From Gammaproteobacteria bacterium (GTDB lineage: Bacteria; Pseudomonadota; Gammaproteobacteria; Steroidobacterales; Steroidobacteraceae), in assembly GCA_016707425.1 (NCBI GenBank), contig JADJHU010000001.1:1-64000 (forward strand): a stretch of 64,000 bases of DNA, in the 5' to 3' direction. Below the pieces are notes generated by a model. It was given only the letters and a program-made list of their open reading frames with translations, made no database searches and was not told where the DNA came from. A program made the translations under genes and the position numbers. This document shows positions 25,858 to 34,850 of this stretch, in pieces (the stretch's first letter is position 1; each line of letters begins with the position of its first letter).

Positions 25858-27944
25858 GTCCGCGCGCGGCGCTCGAGCACGGCACAGGCAAACGCGCTCA
25901 GTCCGTATTCCTGCTGCGTGGGCAGCAGCGGGGGCGGCACGTCGAAGCGCGTGTCGAGCAGCAGACGCCACGGTCCCGCGCCCTCCTCCCGCGGCAGCGT
26001 GAAAGCCAGTTCCCGGGCAGCCGCGCTCAGGAGCACCAGAAGATCCGCTGTCTCAGGTGATGCGGAGACGGCCTCCTCACCGCCCAGCAGGATGCCGAGC
26101 GTCTGCTGCGTCTCGCTGTGCCAGTCCTCCACGGTCATCTCGCGCCCCTCGGGGTGCAGCCAGCGCACGTCGTACGCATCCCGCCCGGCCATCCTTCCTT
26201 CGAGGAAAGCATCGCGCCGCAGCACGCCGCGCGTCCTGCGCAGCCCCGAGAGCGTGCGCACACAGGCGAGCAGCCCTGCACGGCGCTCGCGCAGGCTCCA
26301 GTCGAGCCAGGAGATCTCGTTGTCCTGGCAGTACGCGTTATTGTTCCCCCCCTGACTGCGCCCGAACTCATCGCCCGCCTGGAGCATCGGCACGCCGTGC
26401 GCGAGCAGCACGGTGGCCAGCATGTTGCGCATCTGGCGTTCACGCAGTGCCAGGATCTCCGGATCACCGGTCGGGCCCTCGATGCCGCAGTTCCACGAAA
26501 AGTTGTCGCCGTGGCCATCGCGATTCGCCTCCAGGTTGGCCTCGTTATGCCTGTGCTCGTAGCTCACGAGATCCTGCAGCGTGAACCCATCGTGGGAAGC
26601 GACGTAGTTCACGCTCGCGTGCGGCTTGCGCCCCCGCGCCCGGAAGAGATCGCCCGAACCGGCGAAGCGCTCCGCGAGAGACCCCAGGAGCCGCCGATCG
26701 CCGCGCCAGAAGGCCCGGACAGTGTCGCGGAAGCGATCGTTCCACTCGGACCAGCCAGCCGGAAAGTTACCCAGCTGGTAGCCGCCGTGCCCGACATCCC
26801 AGGGCTCGGCGATGAGCTTCTTCGTGCTCAGCACCGGATCGGTCTGCAGCGCCTCGAGCAGGGGGGCACCGACATCGAACCCCGCTCTCCCACGCCCCAA
26901 AACCGTGGCGAGATCGAAGCGGAAGCCGTCCACGTGCATCGACTCTGCCCAGTGGCGCAGTGACGCGATGAGGGTGCGCACGACGGCAGGGTGATTCGCA
27001 TTGATGGTATTCCCGCAGCCGGTAAAGTTCTCGTAGTGCCGGCGGTCGTCCTCCTGCAGGAGGTAGTAAACCGAGTTGTCGATACCACGCATCCCGAGCG
27101 TCGGTCCGTCCTCGTCACCCTCGGCCGTGTGGTTGTAGACGAGATCCAGGATCACCTCGATACCCGCTGCGTGCAGTGCGCGCACCATCTGCCGGAACTC
27201 GCTCACGGGATCGGTGACCGCGTAGTCGGATGCCGGCGCAGACCAGGCGAGCGGGTTGTAGCCCCAGTAATTCCTGAGCCCGCGCTGCGCAAGGAAGGGC
27301 TCGGTGGCAAAGGCATGGCATGGCAGCAGTTCCACGGCCGTGACGCCGAGGCTCTGCAGGTGCGCGAGCACGGCGGGTACGGTAAGGCCGAGGTAACGTC
27401 CTCGCCACTCCGGCGGGACCTCCGGGTGCAGCTGCGTAAAGCCCTTCACATGCAGCTCGTAGAGCAGCGAGTCCTTCATCGGAACACGGAGCTCGCGATC
27501 TCCACTCCAGTCGACGCGCGGATCGATCACCCGGGCGCGCGGCACGAGCGCGGCGGTATCACCCGGGTCGCCCGGCTGCCAGCCCTGGGGCGGCGCCGTG
27601 GATAGCAGCCCGGGATCGTGGCGCACCTCACCGACCACCTCGAGGGCGCATGGGTCGAGAAGGAGCTTGCGGGGATCGAAGCGATGGCCTGCTTCCGGGG
27701 CCCAGGGTCCGTGCACGCGATAGCCGTACAGCGTACCCACTCGGGCCCGTGGTGCCGGCACGAAGCCGTGCCAGACATCTCCCGAGCGCGCGGGCAGCGC
27801 CACACTCAGATGCTCGCCAGCACCATCAGCATCGAAGAGGCAGAGCTCCACGCGCTCGGCATGGGCCGAGAAGAGCGCAAAATTCACGCCCTGCCCCGTC
27901 CACGTCGCACCGAGCGGCTGCGGCGATCCGGCCTGCATCATCAC
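25842..27944 (-). CDS. glgX: Glycogen debranching enzyme (GlgX)
   Basis: This 700-residue protein has an N-terminal CBM48 (about 10-100) and a GH13 barrel with the expected catalytic set: G-F-R-F-D-L-A (nucleophile Asp), I-A-E-P-W-D (acid Glu) and A-S-H-D-G-F (third Asp). It removes alpha-1,6 branches from phosphorylase-trimmed glycogen. The length matches the family. No other glycogen genes are adjacent. It is divergent from the MFS gene and convergent with the cytochrome gene. Confidence 0.93.
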   Translation of the reverse strand: MMMQAGSPQPLGATWTGQGVNFALFSAHAERVELCLFDADGAGEHLSVALPARSGDVWHGFVPAPRARVGTLYGYRVHGPWAPEAGHRFDPRKLLLDPCALEVVGEVRHDPGLLSTAPPQGWQPGDPGDTAALVPRARVIDPRVDWSGDRELRVPMKDSLLYELHVKGFTQLHPEVPPEWRGRYLGLTVPAVLAHLQSLGVTAVELLPCHAFATEPFLAQRGLRNYWGYNPLAWSAPASDYAVTDPVSEFRQMVRALHAAGIEVILDLVYNHTAEGDEDGPTLGMRGIDNSVYYLLQEDDRRHYENFTGCGNTINANHPAVVRTLIASLRHWAESMHVDGFRFDLATVLGRGRAGFDVGAPLLEALQTDPVLSTKKLIAEPWDVGHGGYQLGNFPAGWSEWNDRFRDTVRAFWRGDRRLLGSLAERFAGSGDLFRARGRKPHASVNYVASHDGFTLQDLVSYEHRHNEANLEANRDGHGDNFSWNCGIEGPTGDPEILALRERQMRNMLATVLLAHGVPMLQAGDEFGRSQGGNNNAYCQDNEISWLDWSLRERRAGLLACVRTLSGLRRTRGVLRRDAFLEGRMAGRDAYDVRWLHPEGREMTVEDWHSETQQTLGILLGGEEAVSASPETADLLVLLSAAARELAFTLPREEGAGPWRLLLDTRFDVPPPLLPTQQEYGLSAFACAVLERRARTQGPR

Positions 27945-28036
27945 GGTATCGCGGACTCTATCATCGTTGCCGCCTCGCAGACGCCGGGAGTTGCCCGGGG
28001 CGCAACGGGCAGCTGTCGTGCGACACTGTCATCTTC

Positions 28037-29725
28037 ATGAGCACCGACGAACCCGTGACCCGCCGCAGCCTCTGGGAGAGTGCAACCTTTGCACCCCTGC
28101 ACCAGCGCATCTACAGGGCCATCTGGATCGCCAGCATGGTCTCGAACTTCGGCAGCCTCATCCAGGCCGTCGGCGCAGCCTGGCTCATGACGTCGCTTGC
28201 GCCCGGCGCCACCATGGTGGCACTGGTACAGACCTCGACGGCCCTCTCAGTGATGCTGCTGTCCCTGCCTGCCGGGGCGATTGCGGACATCTGGGACCGG
28301 CGTCGCCTCATGATGCTCGCCCAGATCACGATGCTCATCGTCTCGATCGTACTCGCGGTGCTGACGCTTCTCGGGCGGATGACTCCCTGGACGCTGCTCT
28401 CGCTGACCTTCCTCCTCGGCTGTGGCATGGCGATCTACGGCCCGGCCTGGCAGTCCTCGGTCGGCGAGCAGGTGCCGCGTGACCAGATCCCCGCCGCCGT
28501 GGCCCTCAACAGTCTCGGCTACAACTTCGCCCGCACGCTCGGACCGGCACTCGGCGGGGCCATCGTGGCCGCTCTCGGGGCGACGGCCGCGTTCCTCGTG
28601 AATGCCGCCTCATATGTGGCGCTGATCGTCGTGCTCGCGGGCTGGAAGCGCCACCAGCCCACCCCCGCTCTGCCGCCCGAAAGCATGACGGTGGCGATCA
28701 AGGCGGGCCTGCGCTACGCGCGTCTCGCACCCAGCATCCGCGCCGTGCTCCTGCGCAGCCTCGCCTTCAGTGCCGTCGGCAGTGCCGTGTGGGCACTGAT
28801 GCCGGTGATCGCGCGCGACCTGGTCGCCGGGGGAGCCCTGACCTACGGAATCCTCTTCGGAGGATTCGGCGGTGGTGCGGTCCTCGGTGCACTCGCCAGC
28901 ACGCCGCTGCGCCAGCGATTGCGCAACGAGGTGCTGGTGCGAACCGCCACTCTGGGTTTCGGTGTCGCCGTCCTCGTGGCGGGCCTCAGCCACTGGACAC
29001 TGCTCACGCTGCTCGCCCTCATAGGCGCCGGTGCGGCCTGGGTCATTGTGCTCGCCACCTTCACGACCCTCATCCAGACGGCTGCACCCCGCTGGGTGGT
29101 AGGGCGAGCGATGGCGATCTACCAGATGGCTGTCTTTGGCGGCATGGCACTCGGCAGCTGGTGGTGGGGTCTCCTCGCCGAGCAGATCTCGGCGCGGGGC
29201 AGCCTCCTCGGCTCAGCGCTCGGCCTTGGCGCCGCAGCACTCATCGGACTGCGCGTGGCCGTACCCGAGTCCGAAAACGCCAACCTGGACCCCTCGAGCA
29301 GTGGGGCCTCCCCACAGCCGCGCGTCGAGCTTGACCCGGAGAGTGGACCGGTGGTCATGACGATCGAGTACCGCATTGCCGCGGTGGATCGGGAGGTCTT
29401 TCTGTCCGCGATGCAGGAACTGCGACGTATCCGCCGCCGTGACGGTGCGAGGCGCTGGACGCTCCTCCAGGACATTACCGAGCCTGAACGCTGGCTCGAA
29501 CGCTTCCACAACCCGAGCTGGCTGGAATATCTGCGCCAGCATCAGCGCTTTACGGTGGACGATCGCCAGGCCCAGCTGCGCGTCCTCGCCCTGCACCGGA
29601 GCGCTGAGGCCCCGGTCATCCGCCACTATGTGGTCAGGGTTCCCTCTACCGGGGTGGGGGAAATCGGCGTGCTCGATCCCAACCTGCCGGGTACACCCGC
29701 CCCCCTCGCCAGTCGCCGCGAGTAG
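28037..29725 (+). CDS. MFS exporter (EntS/MFS_3 type) with C-terminal soluble domain
   Basis: This protein of 562 residues has 12 predicted transmembrane helices (about 25-410), with the family signature D-I-W-D-R-R-R-L in the loop between helices 2 and 3. A C-terminal soluble domain of about 120 residues follows. Related fusions (DUF894 with an antibiotic-biosynthesis-monooxygenase-like fold) are known. The start at 28037 was chosen because the preceding open frame is not membrane-like. The cargo is unknown; it could be a siderophore or drug. It is divergent from glgX. Confidence 0.8.
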   Translation: MSTDEPVTRRSLWESATFAPLHQRIYRAIWIASMVSNFGSLIQAVGAAWLMTSLAPGATMVALVQTSTALSVMLLSLPAGAIADIWDRRRLMMLAQITMLIVSIVLAVLTLLGRMTPWTLLSLTFLLGCGMAIYGPAWQSSVGEQVPRDQIPAAVALNSLGYNFARTLGPALGGAIVAALGATAAFLVNAASYVALIVVLAGWKRHQPTPALPPESMTVAIKAGLRYARLAPSIRAVLLRSLAFSAVGSAVWALMPVIARDLVAGGALTYGILFGGFGGGAVLGALASTPLRQRLRNEVLVRTATLGFGVAVLVAGLSHWTLLTLLALIGAGAAWVIVLATFTTLIQTAAPRWVVGRAMAIYQMAVFGGMALGSWWWGLLAEQISARGSLLGSALGLGAAALIGLRVAVPESENANLDPSSSGASPQPRVELDPESGPVVMTIEYRIAAVDREVFLSAMQELRRIRRRDGARRWTLLQDITEPERWLERFHNPSWLEYLRQHQRFTVDDRQAQLRVLALHRSAEAPVIRHYVVRVPSTGVGEIGVLDPNLPGTPAPLASRRE

Positions 29726-29792
29726 TGGAGTCCCATGCCCTTTCCGGTCGTGCGCCACAGTTCTCCCGTGATGCAACGCCTCGGACTTCGGC

Positions 29793-30239
29793 TTACTGGA
29801 CCTTCACCTGGACCGGGCTCGCTTTCCTGGCCTCGATCTTGGGCAGGCGCACGGTGAGCACACCGTCCTTACACTCCGCGCGCACATTGGCGGTATCCGC
29901 ATCCTCCGGCAGGCCGAAGCTGCGCGTGAAGGTACCGTGGAAGCGCTCGATGCGGTGCACTTTCTCGTCCTTGCTCTCCTTTTCGCGCTTGCGCTCCCCG
30001 GAGATGGTGATCGCGCCATCCGCGACCGACACCGTGATCTCTTCCTTCTTCACATCGGGAAGCTCTGCCTTGATGACGTATTCCTTGTCCGTCTCGCTGA
30101 TGTCAGCGGCAGGCGCCCACTCGATCGCTTCGCTGGCGGATTCTCCGCGTGCCACGGCGGGCCAGCGCCTGAAGAGACGCTCGGCGCGCCGGAAGGCGTC
30201 GTCGAAATCCCGGAAAGGTTCCCAACGCATGATGGCCAT
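29793..30239 (-). CDS. Small heat-shock protein (Hsp20)
   Basis: This 148-residue protein has an alpha-crystallin domain (about 42-135) with the conserved E-L-P-D-V/G-x-x-x-E-I-x-V and the G-V-L-T-V-R-L-P motif. The N-terminus M-A-I-M-R-W-E-P-F-R-D-F is typical of bacterial Hsp20. The ATG at 30239 follows GGAGGA. A CTACGTAG palindrome lies 85 bp upstream, as for the first Usp gene. The DosR-regulon homologue is HspX (Rv2031c). It holds unfolded proteins without ATP. Confidence 0.92.
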   Translation of the reverse strand: MAIMRWEPFRDFDDAFRRAERLFRRWPAVARGESASEAIEWAPAADISETDKEYVIKAELPDVKKEEITVSVADGAITISGERKREKESKDEKVHRIERFHGTFTRSFGLPEDADTANVRAECKDGVLTVRLPKIEARKASPVQVKVQ

Positions 30240-30323
30240 TTTGCGCTTCCTCCGTGTGTGATCGCACTTGTCACATCGAGAGAAAAACCTACGTCGCCGC
30301 AGCCACCCTGGCAATAGGGAACG

Positions 30324-30331
30324 CTACGTAG
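30324..30331. promoter_or_regulatory. CTACGTAG palindrome upstream of hsp20
   Basis: This 8-bp perfect palindrome is identical to that at 991-998, with a related CTACGTCG at about 30291. It lies in the 208-bp gap between divergent hsp20 and the small exported protein gene. It may be a binding site for the FixJ-type regulator. No further promoter was recognised. Confidence 0.35.
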
Positions 30332-30447
30332 ACCGCTCTCGGTGAGGCGCCAGTGCCGCTGCGCACCGCAGAAAGCCGCGCTACGCGAGCGCCTTCTCGC
30401 TTAGACTTTCGCCCACCTCCTCCCGGAAGCATGCGAAGACGACCCCC

Positions 30448-30901
30448 ATGAGGCGCTGTCAGACGCTCCTTTTCTCCATGCTGCTGGTTCTTGCGGCGGC
30501 AGGCTACGCCGCGGACGAAAACAGGCCCTTCTCTTTGGTGTGTGACGGCCAGAAACTCCTCTGGCAGGACAACCGGCCCAAACCCGTCATCTCGCTGGGC
30601 CGCATTCGCATCGCCGTCGATCCGCGCAATGGGACACTGCAACTCGAAGGGCTGGCGATCGGCGCCGGCAAAGGACTGGCCACCGAACCGATCCTGTCAC
30701 ACGAGTCGCTGCGTGGTCTCTTCGCCGTCCGCGTCGTGAGGAAGGGCAGGGTCTACCCGCGCCTCTCCCTGGCTCTGAACAGGCTCTCGGGCGAGGTGAG
30801 CATTGGCTCGCTGCCCGAGACCGGCATAGGGAGGGGAGCGCACGCTGCTGCATTTCGTCGGGCAATGCAGGCGCGAAGCACAGACGAGCGCGAGGTCCTG
30901 A
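30448..30901 (+). pseudogene. Small exported protein, frameshifted near its end
   Basis: A signal peptide (M-R-R-C-Q-T-L-L-F-S-M-L-L-V-L-A-A-A-G-Y-A-A) leads a predicted beta-rich periplasmic protein. In the same frame it runs past 31000 with non-coding-like sequence, whereas one base shift in the GGGAGGGGAG run near 30828 gives the end E-R-T-L-L-H-F-V-G-Q-C and a stop at 30901. Two Cys residues in the repaired form could make a disulfide. The ending resembles small periplasmic proteins of about 150 residues. The function is unknown. Confidence 0.45.
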
Positions 30902-30930
30902 CGGAATCGCACCGAAGGTGTGCCGAGGAT

Positions 30931-31986
30931 TCATCCCTTCATCCCGGCGACCATCGCCCGCAGCTGTTCCTCCGGCACCGGCAAGTGGTACGGAAGGTTG
31001 AGCGTCGTGCACACACCGTCCCAGCGCGCCCTGAGTTTTGGGACGAGCTCATCGTACGTGGCGACCACGGCGAACTCGTCGATCATGTCGTCGGTGACCA
31101 GTTCACCCATCTCGGCCCAGCTGTTGCCGTCGAGTGACATCCGGTGCAGCTTCAGCCCGATTTCCTCCCATCCGTGGGCCGCGAAGACGGGGTGATAGCT
31201 CCGCGTCGACCCGAAGAAGGCGATGAATTCCCTCATCGCTTTCTTCTTCGATTCGATCTCCGCCTCGTCGTACCCTGCGAGCACCACGCCGCCGCCGATG
31301 ATGTCGATGTCCGCGAGCGAGCGGCCCGCGCTACGGCAACCCTCCTCGATCGCCGGCAGCAGGACCTGCCTGAAATACTTCGACGTGATCCAGCCGGGCG
31401 GCCGGATGCCGTCGGCGATCTCACCGGCGAGGCGCGCCATGTAGGGATTCACGGCGGCGATGTAGATGGGAATGCGCGGATGCTCCGACGGCCCGTGGTG
31501 AAAATAGGGATTGAACGTGGGCTGGAGCATCGTGAACTGATAATGCTTGCCCTCAAAGAAGCTCGGCTCCTCTGAATTGAAGCTCTTGAAGATCGCGCGC
31601 AGGCACAGTATGTATTCGCGCATGCGGGGGCCCGGCGGCCCCGGCCATGCGGTCGAGTAGCGGCGCACGTTGTTGGCCTTGACCTGGCTGCCGAGGCCCA
31701 GGTGAAACCGGCCACCCGAGAACTGCTGCAGATCCCAGGCGACCTGGGCCGTGACGAAGGGACTGCGCGGAAAGGCGACCGCTACATTGGGGCAGAATGT
31801 CAGGTGCTGCGTATGCTCGATGCCGATCAGGAGTGGCAGGAATGGATCATGACCCACTTCGGCTGCCGTGCAGCCGTCGAAGCCCATGGCCTCGATGAAG
31901 CGGGCCGTGGCCGCGAGGTCGCCGATTCGTCTGTAGATCGGGCCACCGGTATCAAAGGCACCCTGAAGCGCTGTCTCCACCCGCAT
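30931..31986 (-). CDS. LLM-class (F420-dependent-like) oxidoreductase, TIGR03617-type
   Basis: The 351-residue protein has the luciferase-like monooxygenase barrel: A-R-F-I-E-A-M-G-F-D-G near the start, P-R-S-P-F-V-T-A and S-G-G-R-F-H-L-G-L-G-S-Q-V flavin-site motifs, then I-P-I-Y-I-A-A-V-N. The family uses F420 or FMN; F420 use in a proteobacterium needs checking. GGGAGA precedes the ATG at 31986. It is divergent from the acyl-CoA ligase gene and probably serves the same catabolic pathway. The substrate is unknown. Confidence 0.85.
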   Translation of the reverse strand: MRVETALQGAFDTGGPIYRRIGDLAATARFIEAMGFDGCTAAEVGHDPFLPLLIGIEHTQHLTFCPNVAVAFPRSPFVTAQVAWDLQQFSGGRFHLGLGSQVKANNVRRYSTAWPGPPGPRMREYILCLRAIFKSFNSEEPSFFEGKHYQFTMLQPTFNPYFHHGPSEHPRIPIYIAAVNPYMARLAGEIADGIRPPGWITSKYFRQVLLPAIEEGCRSAGRSLADIDIIGGGVVLAGYDEAEIESKKKAMREFIAFFGSTRSYHPVFAAHGWEEIGLKLHRMSLDGNSWAEMGELVTDDMIDEFAVVATYDELVPKLRARWDGVCTTLNLPYHLPVPEEQLRAMVAGMKG

Positions 31987-32036
31987 GCGATTCTCCCTTC
32001 TGTCTTTTCAGTCTACGTCGAGGCCGCCGAATCTCA

Positions 32037-33677
32037 ATGAGCCCGCATTCACCGCATACCCCGCGCTCTCCACTCCCCTACGGTCCGATGGATACCTTCC
32101 CGGCCGTCGTCGCCGACCGCGCACGCCGGACACCGGAAAAAATCCTCCTGCGCGAAATCACGGGGCGGGCACTCAGCTGTGCGGCCTTCCAGCATGACAT
32201 CCTCACCTGGGCGGCAGCGCTTCGGCGCCTGGGCGTGGAACCGGGATGCCGCGTGGTCGTTATGCTGGCCAACCCGATCGACTCGCTCGCCTGCTGGCTC
32301 GGGCTCGCGTGGCTGCGTGCGGTGGAGACCCCGGTCAATCTCCAGTTTCACGGGCGGATGCTCGCCTATGTGATCGACGATGCCGCTGCCCGCTTCATCG
32401 TGACCGCCGAGCGCTTCCTGCCGGCGATTGCCGCAGTGGCAGCACAGCTCAAACATGTGCACGCGATCGTCGTGCCGGACCTCCGTACGCCGGCGCCTGC
32501 CCTGCCCTTTGCCCTCGTCAGTGGCGACGACTTCTTCCGGGACATCACCCCCGCGGGCGATCTTACGCCTCCGGCCCGGCACGACATCGCCACCATGATC
32601 TATACCTCCGGAACGACGGGCCGGTCGAAGGGTGTGCTGTTCCCTTGGGGCCTGTTGTCAGACATGTGCGAAACGGTGGCCTGTCACCTGGGCGATGACG
32701 ACGTCGCCTACGATCCGCTGCCGATGTTTCACACGGGCGGAAAGGCGACGGCACAGACCACGATTACCGCCGGCGGATCCGTGGTATTGCGCGAGCAATT
32801 CCGCACTGAAGCGTTCTGGGAGGACGTGCGGCGCTGGGGGTGCACCTTCGCGCCGCTCTTCCCGGCCATGGCCGAATGGCTGCTGGCCCGCCCGCCCGCG
32901 CCCGACGACGCCACCGGCCCGCTGCGGCGCGTGTCGATGGTGCCGCTCATTCCCCGCATCGAGGAGTTCAAAGCCCGCTTCCGCGTGCAGGCGCAGACCA
33001 GTTACGGCCTGACGGAGGGCGGCCTGCCCATCGGGACGGCTCCGTTCACGGCCGATGTCACGGAGAACTACCAGAGTTGCGGCCGCGTGAGCGCGGCTTA
33101 CGAGGCCCGCGTCGTCGACGCTCATGATTACGACGTCCCCGACGGCGAGGTCGGTGAACTCGTCCTGCGCTCGAAGCTCCCATGGGGTCTGATGTGCGGC
33201 TACTTCGGTCAACCCGAGGCCACTGCGGCAGCCTGGCGCAACGGCTGGCTTCATACGGGCGATGCCTTTCGACGTGATCGCGAAGGCAACTACTACTTCA
33301 TCGACCGCATGAAGGACGCGCTGCGCCGCCGTGGCGAAAACGTCTCGTCGTTCGAGGTGGAATCCCATGTCAATGAGCACCCGGACGTGCTTCAGTCCGC
33401 CGTTATCGGCGTGCCTTCCGGGTTCGGGGACGACGAGATCAAGGTGTATGTCATCGCCCGACCCGATGCGACACCGGATGCGGCCGCGCTGCTCGAAGAA
33501 CTGGCCACACGCCTGCCCCGCTTCATGGTGCCGCGCTATCTCGAATTCATCGACGAATTCCCCCGCACCGAAGCGACCCTGCGGGTCCAGAAGGCGAAGC
33601 TGCGCGAGCAGTGGCGGACGCCCCGCACCTGGGACCGGCAGTCAGGGCAGTTTCTGGAACCCGCCGCGCACGTCTGA
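32037..33677 (+). CDS. AMP-dependent acyl-CoA ligase (CaiC-like)
   Basis: This 546-residue protein has Y-T-S-G-T-T-G-R-S-K-G (189-199), Y-G-L-T-E-G-G, H-T-G-D-A-F-R-R-D and R-R-R-G-E-N-V-S-S-F-E hinge motifs. The usual C-terminal P-T-x-K-V-Q-K reads T-E-A-T-L-R-V-Q-K-A-K-L. It activates a carboxylate as its CoA thioester through an acyl-adenylate. Close relatives act on carnitine-type, aromatic or bile-acid/steroid acids. It heads the module with the reductase, receptor and sulfatase. Confidence 0.88.
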   Translation: MSPHSPHTPRSPLPYGPMDTFPAVVADRARRTPEKILLREITGRALSCAAFQHDILTWAAALRRLGVEPGCRVVVMLANPIDSLACWLGLAWLRAVETPVNLQFHGRMLAYVIDDAAARFIVTAERFLPAIAAVAAQLKHVHAIVVPDLRTPAPALPFALVSGDDFFRDITPAGDLTPPARHDIATMIYTSGTTGRSKGVLFPWGLLSDMCETVACHLGDDDVAYDPLPMFHTGGKATAQTTITAGGSVVLREQFRTEAFWEDVRRWGCTFAPLFPAMAEWLLARPPAPDDATGPLRRVSMVPLIPRIEEFKARFRVQAQTSYGLTEGGLPIGTAPFTADVTENYQSCGRVSAAYEARVVDAHDYDVPDGEVGELVLRSKLPWGLMCGYFGQPEATAAAWRNGWLHTGDAFRRDREGNYYFIDRMKDALRRRGENVSSFEVESHVNEHPDVLQSAVIGVPSGFGDDEIKVYVIARPDATPDAAALLEELATRLPRFMVPRYLEFIDEFPRTEATLRVQKAKLREQWRTPRTWDRQSGQFLEPAAHV

Positions 33678-33781
33678 GGTGGGCGACCTCAGGCCGCCGC
33701 AGTGACACCGTACCATCCCCTTGTCTATGATCGGCCCGTGTGGAGATCGCCCTTCCAGTCATCGCGGAGGCCGCTGAGTTC

Positions 33782-34804
33782 ATGACCCTGCGCATCGTGC
33801 AATGGAACACCGGCGTCGTGGGAAAGCCTGCGGTGCGCGCCATCGTCGCTCACCCACTGATGGAGCTGGTGGGCTGCTACTGCCATTCGAAAGACAAGGC
33901 AGGCCGTGACGTCGGCGAACTCTGCGGCCTGCCTCCGCTCGGCATCAGCGCCACCCGGGACATCGACGCACTGCTCGCTCTTGCGCCCGACTGCGTCTGC
34001 TACATGCCGCTGCTGCCCGATGTGGATCACATGGTGCGCATCCTCGAAGCAGGTTCCAACATCGTCACCACTGCACACTTCATCACCGGCAGCCAGCTCG
34101 GCGAACAGAATCTCGCGCGGCTCGAGGCGGCCGCAGCCAGGGGCAGTGCCTCCCTCTATGGCACCGGCATCAATCCGGGCATCATCCAGATCATTGCGCT
34201 GGTCGCGAGCTCGGGCTGCGCCCGTATCGACAGGATCTCGGTGCTCGAATCGGTCGACGCCACCGCCTACGGATCGGCTGGCACCTGGGAGGCCATCGGT
34301 TTCGGACTCCGGGTCGACGACCCCGGGGCCCCGGCGCTCGCGGAACGGGCCATGCCCTCCTTCAAGGAAGCGGTGGCAATGATGGCCACAGCGCTGAAGA
34401 TTCCCGTGGACGAGATCCGCTACGACGTGGAGTACGCCGCCGCCACCGAGGACGTGGATCTCGGCTACATGAAGATCGGCAGAGGCTGCATCAGCGGTCT
34501 GCGCTGCTGCTGGTCCGCGCGGGTCAAGGGCCGCGCCGTCATCGAGCTGCGCGTCGCGTGGAAGCTCGGCAACAGGCTCGAGCCGGACTGGCCGGTGGAG
34601 GAAGGCTGGGTAGTGCAGATCGACGGGTCGCCGTCACTGCGCTGCGTGTATCAGCCGCTGCGCTTCGGGGAGTTCGATCCAGGCCTGATGACCGCGATGC
34701 CGGCCGTGCACGCCATCCCGGCGGTATGCGCGGCACCACCGGGCATCGTGACCGCAGACCGATTGCCGATGATCATCGGCGCCTGCGCGGCAGGCACGAA
34801 TTGA
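33782..34804 (+). CDS. DapB-fold NAD(P)-dependent reductase (diaminopentanoate dehydrogenase-like)
   Basis: The 340-residue protein has an N-terminal Rossmann segment (Q-W-N-T-G-V-V-G-K-P-A-V-R-A) and the G-T-G-I-N-P-G substrate-loop motif at about 134-140. Members of this family in Actinobacteria and sphingomonads are annotated dihydrodipicolinate-reductase-like and often sit beside LLM oxidoreductases and acyl-CoA ligases. ATG at 33782 preferred over GTG at 33740, because the Rossmann strand starts here. The substrate is unknown. Confidence 0.82.
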   Translation: MTLRIVQWNTGVVGKPAVRAIVAHPLMELVGCYCHSKDKAGRDVGELCGLPPLGISATRDIDALLALAPDCVCYMPLLPDVDHMVRILEAGSNIVTTAHFITGSQLGEQNLARLEAAAARGSASLYGTGINPGIIQIIALVASSGCARIDRISVLESVDATAYGSAGTWEAIGFGLRVDDPGAPALAERAMPSFKEAVAMMATALKIPVDEIRYDVEYAAATEDVDLGYMKIGRGCISGLRCCWSARVKGRAVIELRVAWKLGNRLEPDWPVEEGWVVQIDGSPSLRCVYQPLRFGEFDPGLMTAMPAVHAIPAVCAAPPGIVTADRLPMIIGACAAGTN

Positions 34805-34850
34805 GGACGGTCACTCGCAACAACTGCAAACACGCTCCGGGGAGAATGCC

